The notes under the pieces were generated by a model. The model was not told where the DNA came from and ran no database searches. It was given only the letters and a program-made list of their open reading frames with translations. This document shows, piece by piece, positions 23,646-34,765 of a stretch of 64,000 bases of DNA. The position numbers and the translations under genes are program-made. Positions within the stretch are counted from its first letter, which is position 1. Each line of letters opens with the position of its first letter. This DNA is from Kingdonia uniflora (Eukaryota > Streptophyta > Magnoliopsida > Ranunculales > Circaeasteraceae): assembly GCA_014058105.1 (NCBI GenBank), contig JACGCM010001747.1, forward strand, positions 3,162,001 to 3,226,000. The letters are read 5' to 3'.

Positions 23646-23879
23646 ACTTCGTTTCTAGTTAATTAGTATAACAACCACGGCAGATATTATTTTTTGCCAC
23701 ACCTCGACTAGTTTAATTTTTAGGTCGCTACAACATCGTCACGCTCCTACTCTAACATAGACGACAAAAAAGGATCAAAGGAGAGTACAATTCAACCTCC
23801 CAACAAGTTTACAGCCAGACAATTGATAGACAAGACCAAACAAAACATAAAAAGACAAAATATGGCTCCAGGACGACAA

Positions 23880-26800
23880 TATCAAGTACAACAAGGGAAC
23901 GACCTCTCCCAAATTCCATAGCCCGGTCCCTCGCAGCTAGCCGCATTCATGTCTTCTTCGGCCATCGCCCGCAACACAACTTCATGGCTTACACAGTTCT
24001 GAACTTGGTCTCGTAAAATAAGGTACCAAAACCACTGCTTTTCCTGCGTCTTCCTTTCAGGAGCAGGCAGGGTAGAAGGCTCAATATAAGATCGCACCAG
24101 GGGAATCCCAACAAGCCCACGTTCGCCAAAATAAAACTTACTATAAAAATGCATCCATGTTGTTACCCGCATTTCGAACCTCGCCTTCGACCGCGTCTAT
24201 ATTTTTCTCCCTTCGAAGTCTGATCCTCCAGTTTCAAGCTCTAAGATCAACCTAAAGTTGGCTCCTCCCACAGGTTTGATTGTGTGCGTCTACATCTTTC
24301 TCCCACAAGCTTGTTTATATATAAGGCCCCATTAATTTCCTTATGGAAATTCAAAAGCCATTTCCCTCTTTAATGCGCCTACTCCTCATTACTGCGCCTA
24401 TGAAACGCCGCCCACGTCTCCCCAGATGGCCTCACTTACTGCCCTTTCCTTGGAACTCACATTGCACATTAATGGCGGATATAACACTTCGCCTACCCTT
24501 ATCTCTCACTTCGTTACTACTACGAGGGCCTCATAACCAGTGTATAACCACGAGGGTTTCCCAGCGAGGGCTCACCCTAAGCAAAAGCTGCCAGTCGAAG
24601 CCATCCCTGAACATTTAGTAGCCACACACACATATACTAAGCATATATAGGCGTAAACAGTTTGACAACATAAACGAAAATATTTTTAAGTACAGAGGAC
24701 CCACGAGTATCTTAAGCTTACATATAAAAGCATCAAGTCATCTTAAATTCACATAAAATAAACAAACATCAAGTCTTCCACTTCTTCGCCACCACGGGCA
24801 TTATAACACGACCTTACCATTTTCACTGGGGGTTTGGGCAGCGGCTGCTCTCACCTCCTCCTCTAGTTGTACCTCTTCATTAGGGGTAATGTTGATCCTA
24901 TCCCCAAGAAGTAGAGGGCTTTGTCATCTAGAATAACCCCGATGGCGTAACTCCGGAACGTCTTGCGTTTAACGCAGCACTAGCAAGGGCGGAGCCATCA
25001 TTGCCACCCACCACTTAGTAGAGAGGCAAAACTCTTCTTCTAAATGTGTGTTGCCTTCCACTAGCTCGGCAACATGGCCCTGCAGCCCGTCCGTTACTCG
25101 TACCTTAACCACCTTCTCGCAGAGATTCTACTTGCTTGTTTCCTTCTCCAGCACCAGAGACCTTAGCTACCCATGGGTCACCTCCAAGTTACCCTTGACA
25201 ATCAGCTTCTCGTCTGTCACAACTTTTAGTCGCTCCTCGATCCCAGCGATTGCGTTCATTACATGCTCCGCTAGCTCCCGATGAACAGCCTCAGTAACGA
25301 GCTCCTTCTGCGATGTCTGCATTTCCTCAAGCCGCAGTTCTAAATCGACATTATGGCTGGCAAGGTTCTCGGACGAAGTAACACGGCCTCAAGCGTCAGG
25401 GTACATTGCATAAAATAAACAAATAAAAGATTTTACCCCTCGTACCTTAGACAACACTATACGTAGAACCGATATACCACTCACTTACGTGGATAGCTGC
25501 CACGACCGTTGCACGACAAGCCCGAGGATCGTTCAGCCCCTCGGCAAGACGTATCTTTTCCTTCTCCTTGTATAGGGTACTTTGTACTTCCACATCCGGT
25601 AAACTGTCCCCGAAGAGTTTGCCACTTCTAACCGAACGGGTCCCCTCCTCCACGAAAGAATGAAACAACGGCTATTTTTCCTTGCCTCGTAGTTTTTCGG
25701 GATCATCGTCCAGAATTTCGATGACCACCATCCTCTACCACTTCGCAGCTGGAGCATCCTCCGTGTGACCACTAACCCCCCGCAGTCCAGGGACCTGTCT
25801 AGCGACAGGAGGCACAGCCGTATTCAAGCCAGACACATCCTTGCCCCTCGTACTCAGGAATCTTGGCTTCATCCCAACACTCTCTGATAATTTATAACTG
25901 TGCACACTTTCCGCAGAATAAGTGCTGCTCGCTGGACGTGAACGAGGCTCGCTAATACTTATTCGTTGACCAGTATTTGTCTGAGTCAAACTTCCCGTCT
26001 AAAATATTCGTCAACACTTGGCACTCTTTGTTTTTTTGGCCGAGCACACGCAAATGAGACATCTTATACGATTTCTTCGCAAGCGTTACACCTGCATAAT
26101 AACGAGCAACCATTTAGTCAAAGAATAACAAGCGTTCACAAAAGACTTTTACATATTACACAATGAGTTACGTATACTTCGCATTAAACACATTATGATG
26201 TAAATGACGGTTAGAACCGTCATCAAAGTCAAAGGCCCCCGTTACCAGGATCCGATGCCGACACCAATAGTTACTACTCGTCGGCAACTTAAAATTTTTT
26301 GGCTCGCCCGACTTTCGAGCTATATAATACCAGTACCTCCACTTGGGGGTAGAAGTACGCCTGATCTTCTAATACCTTGGCCCGGTCTCACCCTCTTTGC
26401 CTAGGGCCGCCTTGCCTACTACTCCTTTCGCTTTGGCCGAGGTTCGAGTTTGTCGCCCCGTACGTACTCGTGAATGCTTCACACGAAGCGACGCTGGCTC
26501 CTCTAGCACATTGGCCCCATCAAGCTTTATCCCCATCTCCTCATGCACGACATCCCATTGACACGGACAATGCCCCATCTTATAAGCGACCATTATATCT
26601 TCACAACCTACGTTCAAACGAGGCGGCGCCGACTGGTTAATCAGCCGACATCCCGTCATTACCCGATAGAAATTCTCATGCATTTGCCCCGGGGCCCGCC
26701 CAAACGAGTTCAGACATTTTTTGGTCAAATCATCCGAGATAAGCCTCAACCCCGCATCAAATTGCTCGAAGTAAACGATACATTGATTGGGTGCCAACGT

Positions 26801-27513
26801 TTGGCAATTTGGCCATATCCACTCACTACTACCCCGAACCCTCTCCCACTCGTTAACATCGTCCAGGAACACCACCCTGACCCCTGGACTATCGCACTCG
26901 GCTAGTGAGCCAGGCAACCTCTACTCGCTGGGATAAGGCCAAAATCACTTAAAAGCCCCCCTCTCATGGCCACCTATAATGGCCTCGTGGGCCCGATCAC
27001 CAGGCACTCTCCCTTGTACCATAAATTTTGCCCGCAACTCCAGCTCTTAAGTCGCGGTACTAGGCGGCACGGCCGAAGAGCCCTCCGTCGATGATTCGCC
27101 CGTAGATACTACCATTCCTCAGCTCGCTTATTCTTGTCCTTCCCTCATCATAATATACCAACTCGTGATTGGCGCTCGAATGTCCCTGCACGAGCCAGTT
27201 TCAAATGTCAGGCTCAACCCAAAGGGTACGAAGGGCATAATGGCCACTTAATAAACTAGGGCACCCTAGGGACAAGCTATTCCCTCTCTCATTTCCTGAC
27301 ATGGCCGCCACATATGGCTGCGACTCCGCGAGGAATAATATGATTCGTCTCGGTATCACGGTCAGCCCACTCTTTCTGGTTACCAACGATTAGCTACCGT
27401 TATGAAGTATATTCCCCAATTAGCTCCGACGCTTACCCATATCAAAAATAGGCACAAAACAGCGTATTACACTAAATAAAATGAGTTACCAAAAAACTTA
27501 CCCGTAAAACCAT
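23880..27513 (-). pseudogene. Antisense gene of element 2 (aORF2)
   Basis: On the minus strand a short first exon MVLR (ATG 27513) ends at GTAAGT (intron from 27501). Downstream pieces include a conserved-domain stretch 26917-26369 (VNEWERVRGSSEWIWPN, YFEQFDAGLRLISDDLTKK, GQMHENFYRVMTGC, then a basic R/K-rich tail) and a 3' splice-like TTATTATGCAG near 26095. These are followed by a serine-rich segment (25989-25735), a stretch with MVVIEILDDDPEKLRGKEK and RLAEGLNDPRACRATVVAAI (25730-25480), and coiled-coil sequence (ELRLEEMQTSQKELVTEAVH, about 25340-25280). The domain order matches antisense gene 1 in the host element. Function unknown; stops are present. Confidence 0.6.
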
Positions 27514-27650
27514 ACGAGCGAATGCACAACTCCCAAATCTCTCTGATCGGCCACCTTCCAGTTCCTAAATCCCTTCAACTCTGACGTGACTGTGAGTAGA
27601 AGAGAGAGAATTCAAACCAGAAGAGAGAGAATTTTATGAGTACTTTCGTT

Positions 27651-27658
27651 CTTTTATA
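27651..27658 (-). promoter_or_regulatory. TATA box candidate of aORF2
   Basis: Minus-strand TATAAAAG, about 145 bp upstream of the ATG at 27513. The leader between them contains AATTCTCTCTCTTC twice. It lies 210 bp from the 3' LTR and points away from it. Confidence 0.6.
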
Positions 27659-27848
27659 GTGGAGCAAGTAGAGAGACGGCTTTCTTTAAATATACTGGGC
27701 CTACGCATATGATTTGACACGTTGCCCACTGCGCCAGCAGTCACACCGCTTACTCTCCCACGAATTTAATACTCTGTTCTCCCCCCAATGCCACGAGCTC
27801 CGCACACACGGCCAGACCACCTCAGCTCTCCATCCCGACAAGCAAGAC

Positions 27849-27867
27849 CTGAGGGGGGGGGGGCGAT
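27849..27867 (+). promoter_or_regulatory. Polypurine tract of element 2
   Basis: A run of G residues after CCTGA (GAGGGGGGGG..GGCGAT) stands immediately before the 3' LTR start TGTAGG, in the position where plus-strand synthesis is primed. Confidence 0.85.
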
Positions 27868-28333
27868 TGTAGGAGCACGCTCCCGCTAGTAATGAAGTGG
27901 CAGGTCGTTCAATGAGCAAGCTCATCCTACGACCACTAGCCCATCTAGGCTGAACAACAAAGAGGTAGGTTGATCAAAGAGCATGCTCGCATTATGACCA
28001 ACAACCAGAATACGGAGAACCCAGCAAGGCCACCTTACGAGTACCTACGACCACCCAAGCCCACGACCATGGAGGGATAGCCTAGGAATTTCACATGGGC
28101 ACATGAGCAGAGATGCTCCTAGGTCAAACCCTCCCTATAAATAAAAGGGAGAGGTAATCCAAAGAGGATCTTCTTCTTCTCCCAGCATTTTACTCTTCTT
28201 CAAATGTCTCTAACGTAACCAAAGAGACAGAGAAGAACCCAGAGAGAGTCGAGCGGTGCCCTCCTCCGGTACAGTATCAAGCCCAAACTAGCGAACAATT
28301 ATTGTTGTCTCCAAGAGGAACAGAGAGACTACA
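27868..28333 (+). mobile_element. 3' LTR of element 2
   Basis: 466 bp, same length as the 5' copy, starting TGTAGGAG and ending GACTACA, followed by the CTGAG target duplication (28334-28338). Confidence 0.94.
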
Positions 28334-29248
28334 CTGAGAAAAATATAGGAGTTAAAAGAAATTATAAGTAAGAAAGAGCTTAGATTTATAGGTGGCTCAA
28401 GGCAAGCGAGCCTGCAGGGGGCGGAGTTGACATCTGCTCGAGTTTGAATTACAAAACTATTGGCAGAATTAGAGGAAGGTGAAAATGTGATAAACTTACA
28501 ATTCCAAGTAAATATGCTTAAAGCGGAGATAGCCGGTACGCGAGCTCACGCTTCTAAGTATGAAGTGTTGTGGCTAGTTGCTGATATATTAATAAAGAAG
28601 ATGGAAGAGGCCCGTAGTAAACAGAATGAAAGCACAAATAAAGCTTATAACAAAATAGTGACTCTAGAGCATACCATACAGGCGTTAGAGGTAAATATCT
28701 TGGAGCACTTGGAAGAGAATGTAAAATTGCGTGACGCAAATATGAAGTTAGATGTTAACCTATTGCAGGTGAAGATACGTCTTGATGATAGGAGGGTAGA
28801 ATGGGAGAATCATGAAGCGGGAGTAGAGAAGCATTGCGATCATTTAGAAGCTTCGTTGAAGGAAGCTCAAAGTAAACTTAGCGAGTTTATTCTGTCTAAA
28901 CATATGAAGACTGAGGCAGGTGATGTGTACGAGAGAGATATGATAGCAGTAATTTCATTCTTTGTATTAGAGTTTAAGAGATTGGAAGTATAAAGTAAAC
29001 TCGCGTATGATGGTTTAGTTGGCAAAGGTGTGCAGTGTGACATGGAGGTAATACGGTCTGAGTATCTAAATCCCATGGTAGCCAAAATTGGAGTTCTAAA
29101 ATAGAGTATGGTTAAAGATGGAAAGAAAATTGTTATGGGGAGAATGCCAAAGTTTATGCGTCAACGATTGTACAGGGGTTGTGCATGTGACATTGCAAGA
29201 CCTTCTAATATAGGTGATGATTCGAGTGATAGTTCTAGTGAGGAGTAA
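28334..29248 (+). pseudogene. Antisense gene 1, C-terminal coiled-coil part
   Basis: If element 2 and one CTGAG copy are taken out, the frame ending at 15532 continues here without a shift (ADLANG.. into ..ELKEIISKKELRF). An uninterrupted 177-codon stretch (28460-28993) is heptad-rich and charged (NLQFQVNMLKAEIAGTRAHA, VKIRLDDRRVEWENHEAGVE). After TAA 28991, similar sequence goes on to a basic MPKFMRQRLYRGC segment and ends in an acidic GDDSSDSSSEE tail with a stop at 29246-29248. It probably mediates self-association. No enzyme motif is visible. Confidence 0.62.
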
Positions 29249-29495
29249 TGATTGTGAGGAGGCGTTATTTAGACTAACTCATATAGTAGATAAAGTGTAT
29301 GAAAATAGGACTGTCTAGAATAATGACTTATACTAACTTTTTGATAAACCAACGATATTGTATGAGTTGAATATCTATTGTATAGGATGATCCCGAAGGC
29401 TATCGTATAGTAGATGGTTGCAGAGGCAAGGAACGCAGAGGAGTATAGAAGATCGGTTTGGTTGAAGCCATAAATGAGTCATAATGCAATATGTT

Positions 29496-29800
29496 ATCAG
29501 TTTGGCCGAAACAATAAATGATTTGTAATGTATAGATGATCAATTAGGCCAAAGCAACAAACGATCTGTAATGTAAATAAATGATCAGTTTGGCCAAAGT
29601 GATAAATGATCTGTAATGTAATAGGTGATCGATTTGGCCGAAGCAGTAAACGATCTGTAATGTATAGATGATCGGTTTGGCTGAAGTAACAAATGATATG
29701 CAATGTATAGATGATCAGTTTGACTGAAGTAACAAATGATCTGTAATGTATAGATGATCAGTTTGCCTAAAGCAAAAAACGATCTGTAATCTGTATATCG
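29496..29800 (-). repeat. 43-45 bp tandem repeat downstream of the large element's pol
   Basis: Seven copies of a unit with ATCAGTTTGGCCGAAGCAA and GATCTGTAATGTATAGATG. Starts fall near 29497, 29539, 29584, 29628, 29671, 29714 and 29757. It lies between integrase and the antisense gene, the same place as blocks A and B in element 2. Confidence 0.88.
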
Positions 29801-29804
29801 AAGT

Positions 29805-30000
29805 ACTTGTTGGATATATTAGAAAAGTACTATAGTATAGGGCAATCGAGTACAAGTATTTCATTGGTGTAAGATTGATGTACGATGAATGTGTTAAATA
29901 ACGTACTGTATGAAATAGTATAAAGTACTTAGACGTATGGGGATCAAACATAAGTCTTTCATTGATGTAAGACCGTCATACAAGATGATAGATTGATTTG
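29805..30000 (-). repeat. Diverged two-copy repeat next to the pol end
   Basis: Two related units of about 110 bp contain aagtactatagtatagggca / taaagtacttagacgtatgg, then a shared ttcattggtgtaaga / ttcattgatgtaaga phrase. Confidence 0.6.
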
Positions 30001-30019
30001 TAGAAAAGTACACTGTGAT

Positions 30020-31360
30020 AGATTTTTATCTGCGATATAACTTCAATTTCCTCATGTTCCAAGGATTAGGGATTCAATCTTCGTGTTTAGTGGTAAGATC
30101 GTAAGAACCAATGCCACTTTTTTTAATAATGATAAAAGGACTTTCCCAATTTTTGGACAGTTTCCCTACATTTACTTTTTTATGTGTTTGAGAATTTCTC
30201 TTAGGATGTGATCTTTGATTTTAAACTCTCTATGACGAACGTGCTTGTTGCAAGATCGGGCTAGAGCTTGGTGGTATCTTTCCAAATTCATGATTGCTCT
30301 AACTCTAGTCTCCTCGATCCAATTCATGTTACATGCCAACTGAAATTCATTTTCTTCATCTGTCATGGTATGGTCGCGTATTGGTTGATAATACCGAGTG
30401 GAGATGATTGCTTCTGTTCCATAAGCCAGGAGGAGCGGCGTACATCTAATTGATTCTTGAGGTATTGTTCGATATGCCCATAACATATGTGGTAATTCTT
30501 GGACCCAATTTTCCTTTTTCTCTGTTATGCGTTTTTTGATTTTATCCACGATAGTACGATTAGTGATTTCGGCCTGACCATTTCCTTGTGGGTAATATGG
30601 ATTGGACGGAGAGTGTATGATGTTGTGCTGATTGAGGAATTTTATGACTTTGGAGCCAACGAACTGAGGTCCACTGTCGATACTGATGAGATGGGGGCAT
30701 CCAAAACAGATGATGATGGTTTCCCATATAAATTTGATGACTTCATATTCTCGTATGCGACATAGAGGGACAACTTCCACCCATTTAGTAAAGTAATCTG
30801 TTGCTACTAAGAGGTGTTTCCTTTTATCTGGTGCGGTGGGGAATTCTCCTACAAGTTCGAGTGCCCATCTTTTAAATGGCCAGACAACATTGCTGGAATG
30901 GAGTTCTAAGGCTGGAGCTCAAATTTGGGGGCCATGCCGTTGACAGACATCGCACTTACTTGCGAGCTCAATGGCTTAAGCTTTAATTTTAGGCCAAATG
31001 ACTCCTTAAGTAAGAGCTTGATTGGCTAAAGATCGTTCTGCTACATAGGAACCACAAATGCCCTCGTGTAGCTCATGCTGGAATTTTTGAGCTTCTTTGC
31101 TGGGTAAGCACTCGAGATCCGATCCTGTGACCAAAATTTTGTATGAAAAATCATTTTTTACGATGTATCGCTTAACATTATCCAGTACACGTCTCCTTTC
31201 AGTGGGATCTGTTGGGAGTTCGTCGTCAAACGTATTTTTAGTCCCAATATACTTGAGGAAAGGTCAACTCGAATTGTCTTCGCCCTCTTCAACGCCCCCA
31301 ATATTGACAAAATTTGAGCTTATAATATTAATGCTAGGGGTGGATAATACTTCGATCTTC
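30020..31360 (-). pseudogene. Large element integrase
   Basis: Minus strand. The zinc-binding part has HELHEGICG and SKCDVCQRHGP (about 31070-30920). The catalytic core has LVATDYFTKW with the first D (about 30795), ISIDSGPQFVGSK with the second D, where the following residue is S instead of the usual N, and QGNGQAEITN with the E intact. It continues to the C-terminal GKLSKNWESPF and IPNPWNMRKLKLY. The core from 30780 to 30172 is open for 202 codons, making this the best-preserved pol piece in the window. Stops are present upstream. Confidence 0.88.
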
Positions 31361-31379
31361 AAATAACGAGCTTATGTAC

Positions 31380-31849
31380 CAAGGATTCCTGCCAGATAAG
31401 CGAGAGAGTCAGAATGTATATTTTCACCGTACGGTAAATGTTCAATAGTAATTCTTTTGAATCTACTCATTTTGTTGGCTACTGCTGCTGCGTAGTCAAT
31501 CATCTTTCCATTCTTCTAGAATTTTTCTGTGTAATGGTTCACAATGAGTAAAGAGTACGTGTACACAGATAGCTCAGAGACTCTAAATTCAAGAACCATA
31601 TCTAGACCGTGAATTATTACTTCATACTGAGCCTCATTGATGGTAGCTTTGAAATTGAGCCTGATTGCATTCTCGATCCTGTCATTAGAAGGTGTGATAA
31701 GCACAATTCCAATTCCTGATCCTGCAGGTCTGGAAGATCTATCAGTTAAAAGATGTCACCCCTTTTGAGTTATCCAGTCTGACTTCTCTTCGAACTTTTC
31801 TTTGAATTATTCCTCATTGGTATCTGTGTTGTCTTATTCCTCATTGGTA
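31380..31849 (-). pseudogene. Large element second (archaeal-type) RNase H
   Basis: Minus-strand text has LLTDRSSRPAGSGIGIVLI (with the first catalytic D), then NDRIENAIRLNFKATINEAQ-like sequence, IHGLDMVLEFRVSELSVYT and the region leading to integrase. The segment upstream of about 31780 is an acidic linker (EKFEEKSDW). It ends at the junction with element 3 at 31849/31850. About 100 codons of the preceding RNase H/linker region are absent from both sides of element 3. Confidence 0.82.
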
Positions 31850-31851
31850 TC
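31807..31851. repeat. 27 bp-spaced direct repeat at the element 3 left junction
   Basis: TTATTCCTCATTGGTATC occurs at 31807-31824 and again at 31834-31851, the second copy running into the truncated LTR. It looks like template-copied filler from end joining. Confidence 0.8.
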
Positions 31852-32442
31852 AGCGTATGGGCTCCACATCTATTCCAGAAACACTACGACCATGGTCACA
31901 CATGGTCGAAGGCAGACATGCCAGACAGCCAGCTCACCAGATAGAACGGCGCAGCATGCTGCTCGACAACTACAGTGTCTAAACCAACAACGGCCATTGT
32001 GTCAGAGCAAACAGGATAACGGCTATAGTGTCAGACCTGACAGTTTCAGCATCAGAACTGATTCTGGGTACAGGTTAGTTGTCCCTAAATGATATACTTG
32101 TAATTTGACCCTCCTTGGTGACTCAGCCCTTCTTATGTTCTATAAATAAGAGGGAGGGGGAACCAATGAGGGGTTAGGAAATCTCTCCCATGATCCCTCC
32201 AAGTTTACCTTTAATCACCCTGTAAATCACCTTATACTCAAAACTTCGACTACTCGACAGTTATATCAATACTCTTAAAAATCCTCATCAGAGGTCGTGG
32301 AGTGTCTCATTTTAAGCCTCCATACAAGTATATTGTCAGTAGATTATTCGTATTATTCATTATATAATTGAACCCTTTGATATAAGATAAATTTCGTGGT
32401 ATAAGAGCCAACTTTTCTCCCTTGCGAAGTTAGGCTCCTACA
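31850..32442 (+). mobile_element. 5' LTR of element 3, missing its first 159 bp
   Basis: Aligns with 40228-40820 at equal length from TCAGCGTATGGGCTCC to the end CTCCTACA. A TATA box (CTATAAATAAG) is at 32140-32150. The part equivalent to 40069-40227 is absent. Confidence 0.9.
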
Positions 32443-32462
32443 TTTGGCACCGTCTGTGCTTT
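32443..32462 (+). promoter_or_regulatory. Primer-binding site of element 3
   Basis: TTTGGCACCGTCTGTGCT directly follows the LTR end, with the same core as at 3051-3071. Confidence 0.85.
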
Positions 32463-32526
32463 CCCACCCTACCAGTCTCCCCCTGCCTTGTATTTTCCTT
32501 TTCCAATTCCTCCAAACCACTTCTAA

Positions 32527-34250
32527 TGGCACCTGCATCAGCAACTCTGCCGACGGAGTGACTGCCTAGTTAGCCCTTCTTACTCAGCAATTCGCTTAGG
32601 CTGAGGAGCGACACCGGGCGCAATAGCGTGAGGAGTGCGAAGAACACCGGCAAGAGTTTGCAGCCGAACGACAATGTCGTTTGGATGACGCCGATAGATA
32701 ATACTGCACTATCAAAGACCTACGCAATACAGTTTTGGGAGTTGTAATGACTACAACATCTAGACTCCGCTCTGCCATCTCGAGCACTCGCCCCATCGCG
32801 CGTGTCTGCCCGCGCTCGACTGGGGCCTTTGCCACATCTGGAAGTACCCCCGGTCCATCTTGGTGCTGAGGGTGCTCCACCACTATCTCCTCTACTGGCT
32901 CCATCCATCTTGGCATCCACTCTACGGAGGATTCCTCTTATTCTACCCTCTGCTCCAACAGACACCCCAAACGCCGCCCTGCTCGAGAACGCCTCGGGGA
33001 GCGCAGTGCCAAGCATATACCGAGCACTCGGCCTCATCACCCTCGAACACATCGATACCCCCCCTCATCTTACCTATTGTACACAACAAGACCTCGACTA
33101 CAGAATCTACCCAGCCATCTGCATCAGTGCGAGCCCAACACCAAACTCGTGGAGTCGGTTAAACAACCCCCTCTGCCCCAAACTCTTCACTATCTAGGTG
33201 CCTCCAAATTTATGGGACCCCAAAATCAGTAAATATCACAACACCGATCCTCAATCCCAAATCCTCGAATTCTAAAATGCTCTAAGCCTTTACTCCACGG
33301 CTGACCACCTGATGTGTCGACTTTTTCCCATCAGCCTCATAGATAGCTCTCTTCGTTGGTATCATAACCTTCCCAATGGCTCGATTCAAAGCTTCGAGCA
33401 ATTATCCTGCCTTTTCATTACCCAATTCGCCTTCAATATGGGCCATGAAGTCCGATTCGATACCCTCTTCAATTTTAGAAAATCCCCCAGTAAAACCCTT
33501 GAGGCCTTCACCAAGAGGTTCCTCGACGAGTCGCGCAAAGTCAAAAACCTCGACTGCGCGAACACCGTACTCGCGTATTCGAACGCTTTGTTGGATAACA
33601 GTCGTGTCAAAGAGTACCTAGTCCTCCATAAACCGTGAACCCTCGAGGAGATGCTCTTAAAAGTCAATGGGTATATCGACCTTGAGCGCCTCCGCGAATC
33701 AAATAAGCAGGGGAAGCCTTCGACTACCAATCCAAATAAACTTTGGCAAGGCCCACCCTCTACTCCTACACCCCTAAACGCCCCTGTCTCACAGGAGACG
33801 GAGAGCCGTAAACGTCCCCACACTGATAATACTACCGAAGCCCGTAAAAAATTACCGAAGTCGGTTCTCCCCAAACTTACTGCCCCTATTAGCACCCTTC
33901 TACTACAGATCCAGGCAGAGCCTATATGGCGTATCCTTTTCCCCATCGAGGTCAAACCAGGCGAACCTTATTGCACCAACCACAAGTGTAACTGTCACCA
34001 CACCAACAAATGTTTTGCCCTGCAACGCTCTCTCGAAATAATTATCAAGGCGGGTTGTCTACATCAGTATGTTGCCGACCACTCTAGCTACTTCGACGGG
34101 CTGTATCTCAAACCTCAACCCGCCCCTGCTGCCGACCCAGCCGAAATACACATCTACCAAGTTTATTTTATCGAGGTAAATAATATCGACAGCGGCCGTT
34201 CTAAGAGCAAGCGCAAGCGTGTCGAAGAATGCTACAAACTCACTTACTAG
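32527..34250 (+). pseudogene. Element 3 gag
   Basis: A proline/alanine-rich N-terminal part (32802-33197) is followed by the capsid-like SLRWYHNLPNGSIQSFEQLS, KSPSKTLEAFTKRFLDESRK (33350-33530) and EEMLLKVNGYIDLERLRESN (33650). A zinc-knuckle-like PYCTNHKCNCHHTNKCFALQ lies near 33966-34023 and a basic SKSKRKRVEECYKLTY end stops at 34248. One stop (TGA 33636) and frame changes interrupt it. It would form the particle and bind RNA. Confidence 0.82.
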
Positions 34251-34254
34251 GAGA

Positions 34255-34720
34255 AGCTACCCGCCCTCTTGCCAGAGTTAAGTTAATGTCCTCGACCCGA
34301 GGGTATCTTATTTATTGACTGCGACACATCGCATGTTCATTTTCCCCATTCTGACTCTTTAGTCATAATGATTAAAGTCGAACACCTCGTTCTCCACACC
34401 ATGCTTATCGATACAGGAAGCGCAGCCGGTGTACTTTTCCTTCAAACCGTCCAAGCCATAAAAAAATTGACCTCATCACTGCCGCCAATGTCAAACTGAA
34501 AGGTTTTAATGGGGATACCGAAGTTTCTATTGGTCGAATCATCCCTTCAGTTACTACCGGCCCAGTTACACTTCAAACTAACTTTCTTGTCATCGATAAG
34601 AAATCTGAGTACCTCGGAATCCTTGGGCGCGACTGGCTCCATGCCATGCATGCCATACCTTTGACTTATCATCAAACCCTTCGTTTCAATATCCCCTATG
34701 GGACGTAAAACTTAAAACCA
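34255..34720 (+). pseudogene. Element 3 retropepsin-like protease
   Basis: VIMIKVEHLVLHTMLIDTGS is visible at about 34357-34420. IDTGSAAGVLF keeps the complete D-T-G-S active site. A frameshift follows near 34455, and the later half (VSIGRIIPSVTTGPVTLQTN) is in another frame. It lies between gag and RT as expected. Confidence 0.82.
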
Positions 34721-34765
34721 GAGATGGATCAGGCCTAGAAACTCGTCAAACTACCATAGCAATCA

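Larger units (their letters stand above)
15533..28333 (+). mobile_element. Nested Tat-like Ty3/gypsy element (element 2), 12.8 kb, with CTGAG target duplication
   Basis: Two 466 bp LTRs (15533-15998 and 27868-28333) are flanked by identical CTGAG at 15528-15532 and 28334-28338. Order on the plus strand: primer site, gag, protease, RT, RNase H, second RNase H, integrase, two blocks of tandem repeats, antisense gene, polypurine tract. The LTRs differ at about 34 of 466 positions by eye (7%), mostly transitions. Two RNase H domains plus an antisense downstream gene point to the Tat lineage. Coding frames contain many stops. It interrupts antisense gene 1 of the older host element. Confidence 0.93.

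Noticed and set aside
32596..33052. Minus-strand open frames over the element 3 gag N-terminus
   Set aside because: Shadows of the GC-rich proline/alanine-rich gag linker on the plus strand.
33386..33955. 189-codon minus-strand frame opposite element 3 gag
   Set aside because: The plus strand has capsid and zinc-knuckle similarity. This frame is its complement and has no motif of its own.
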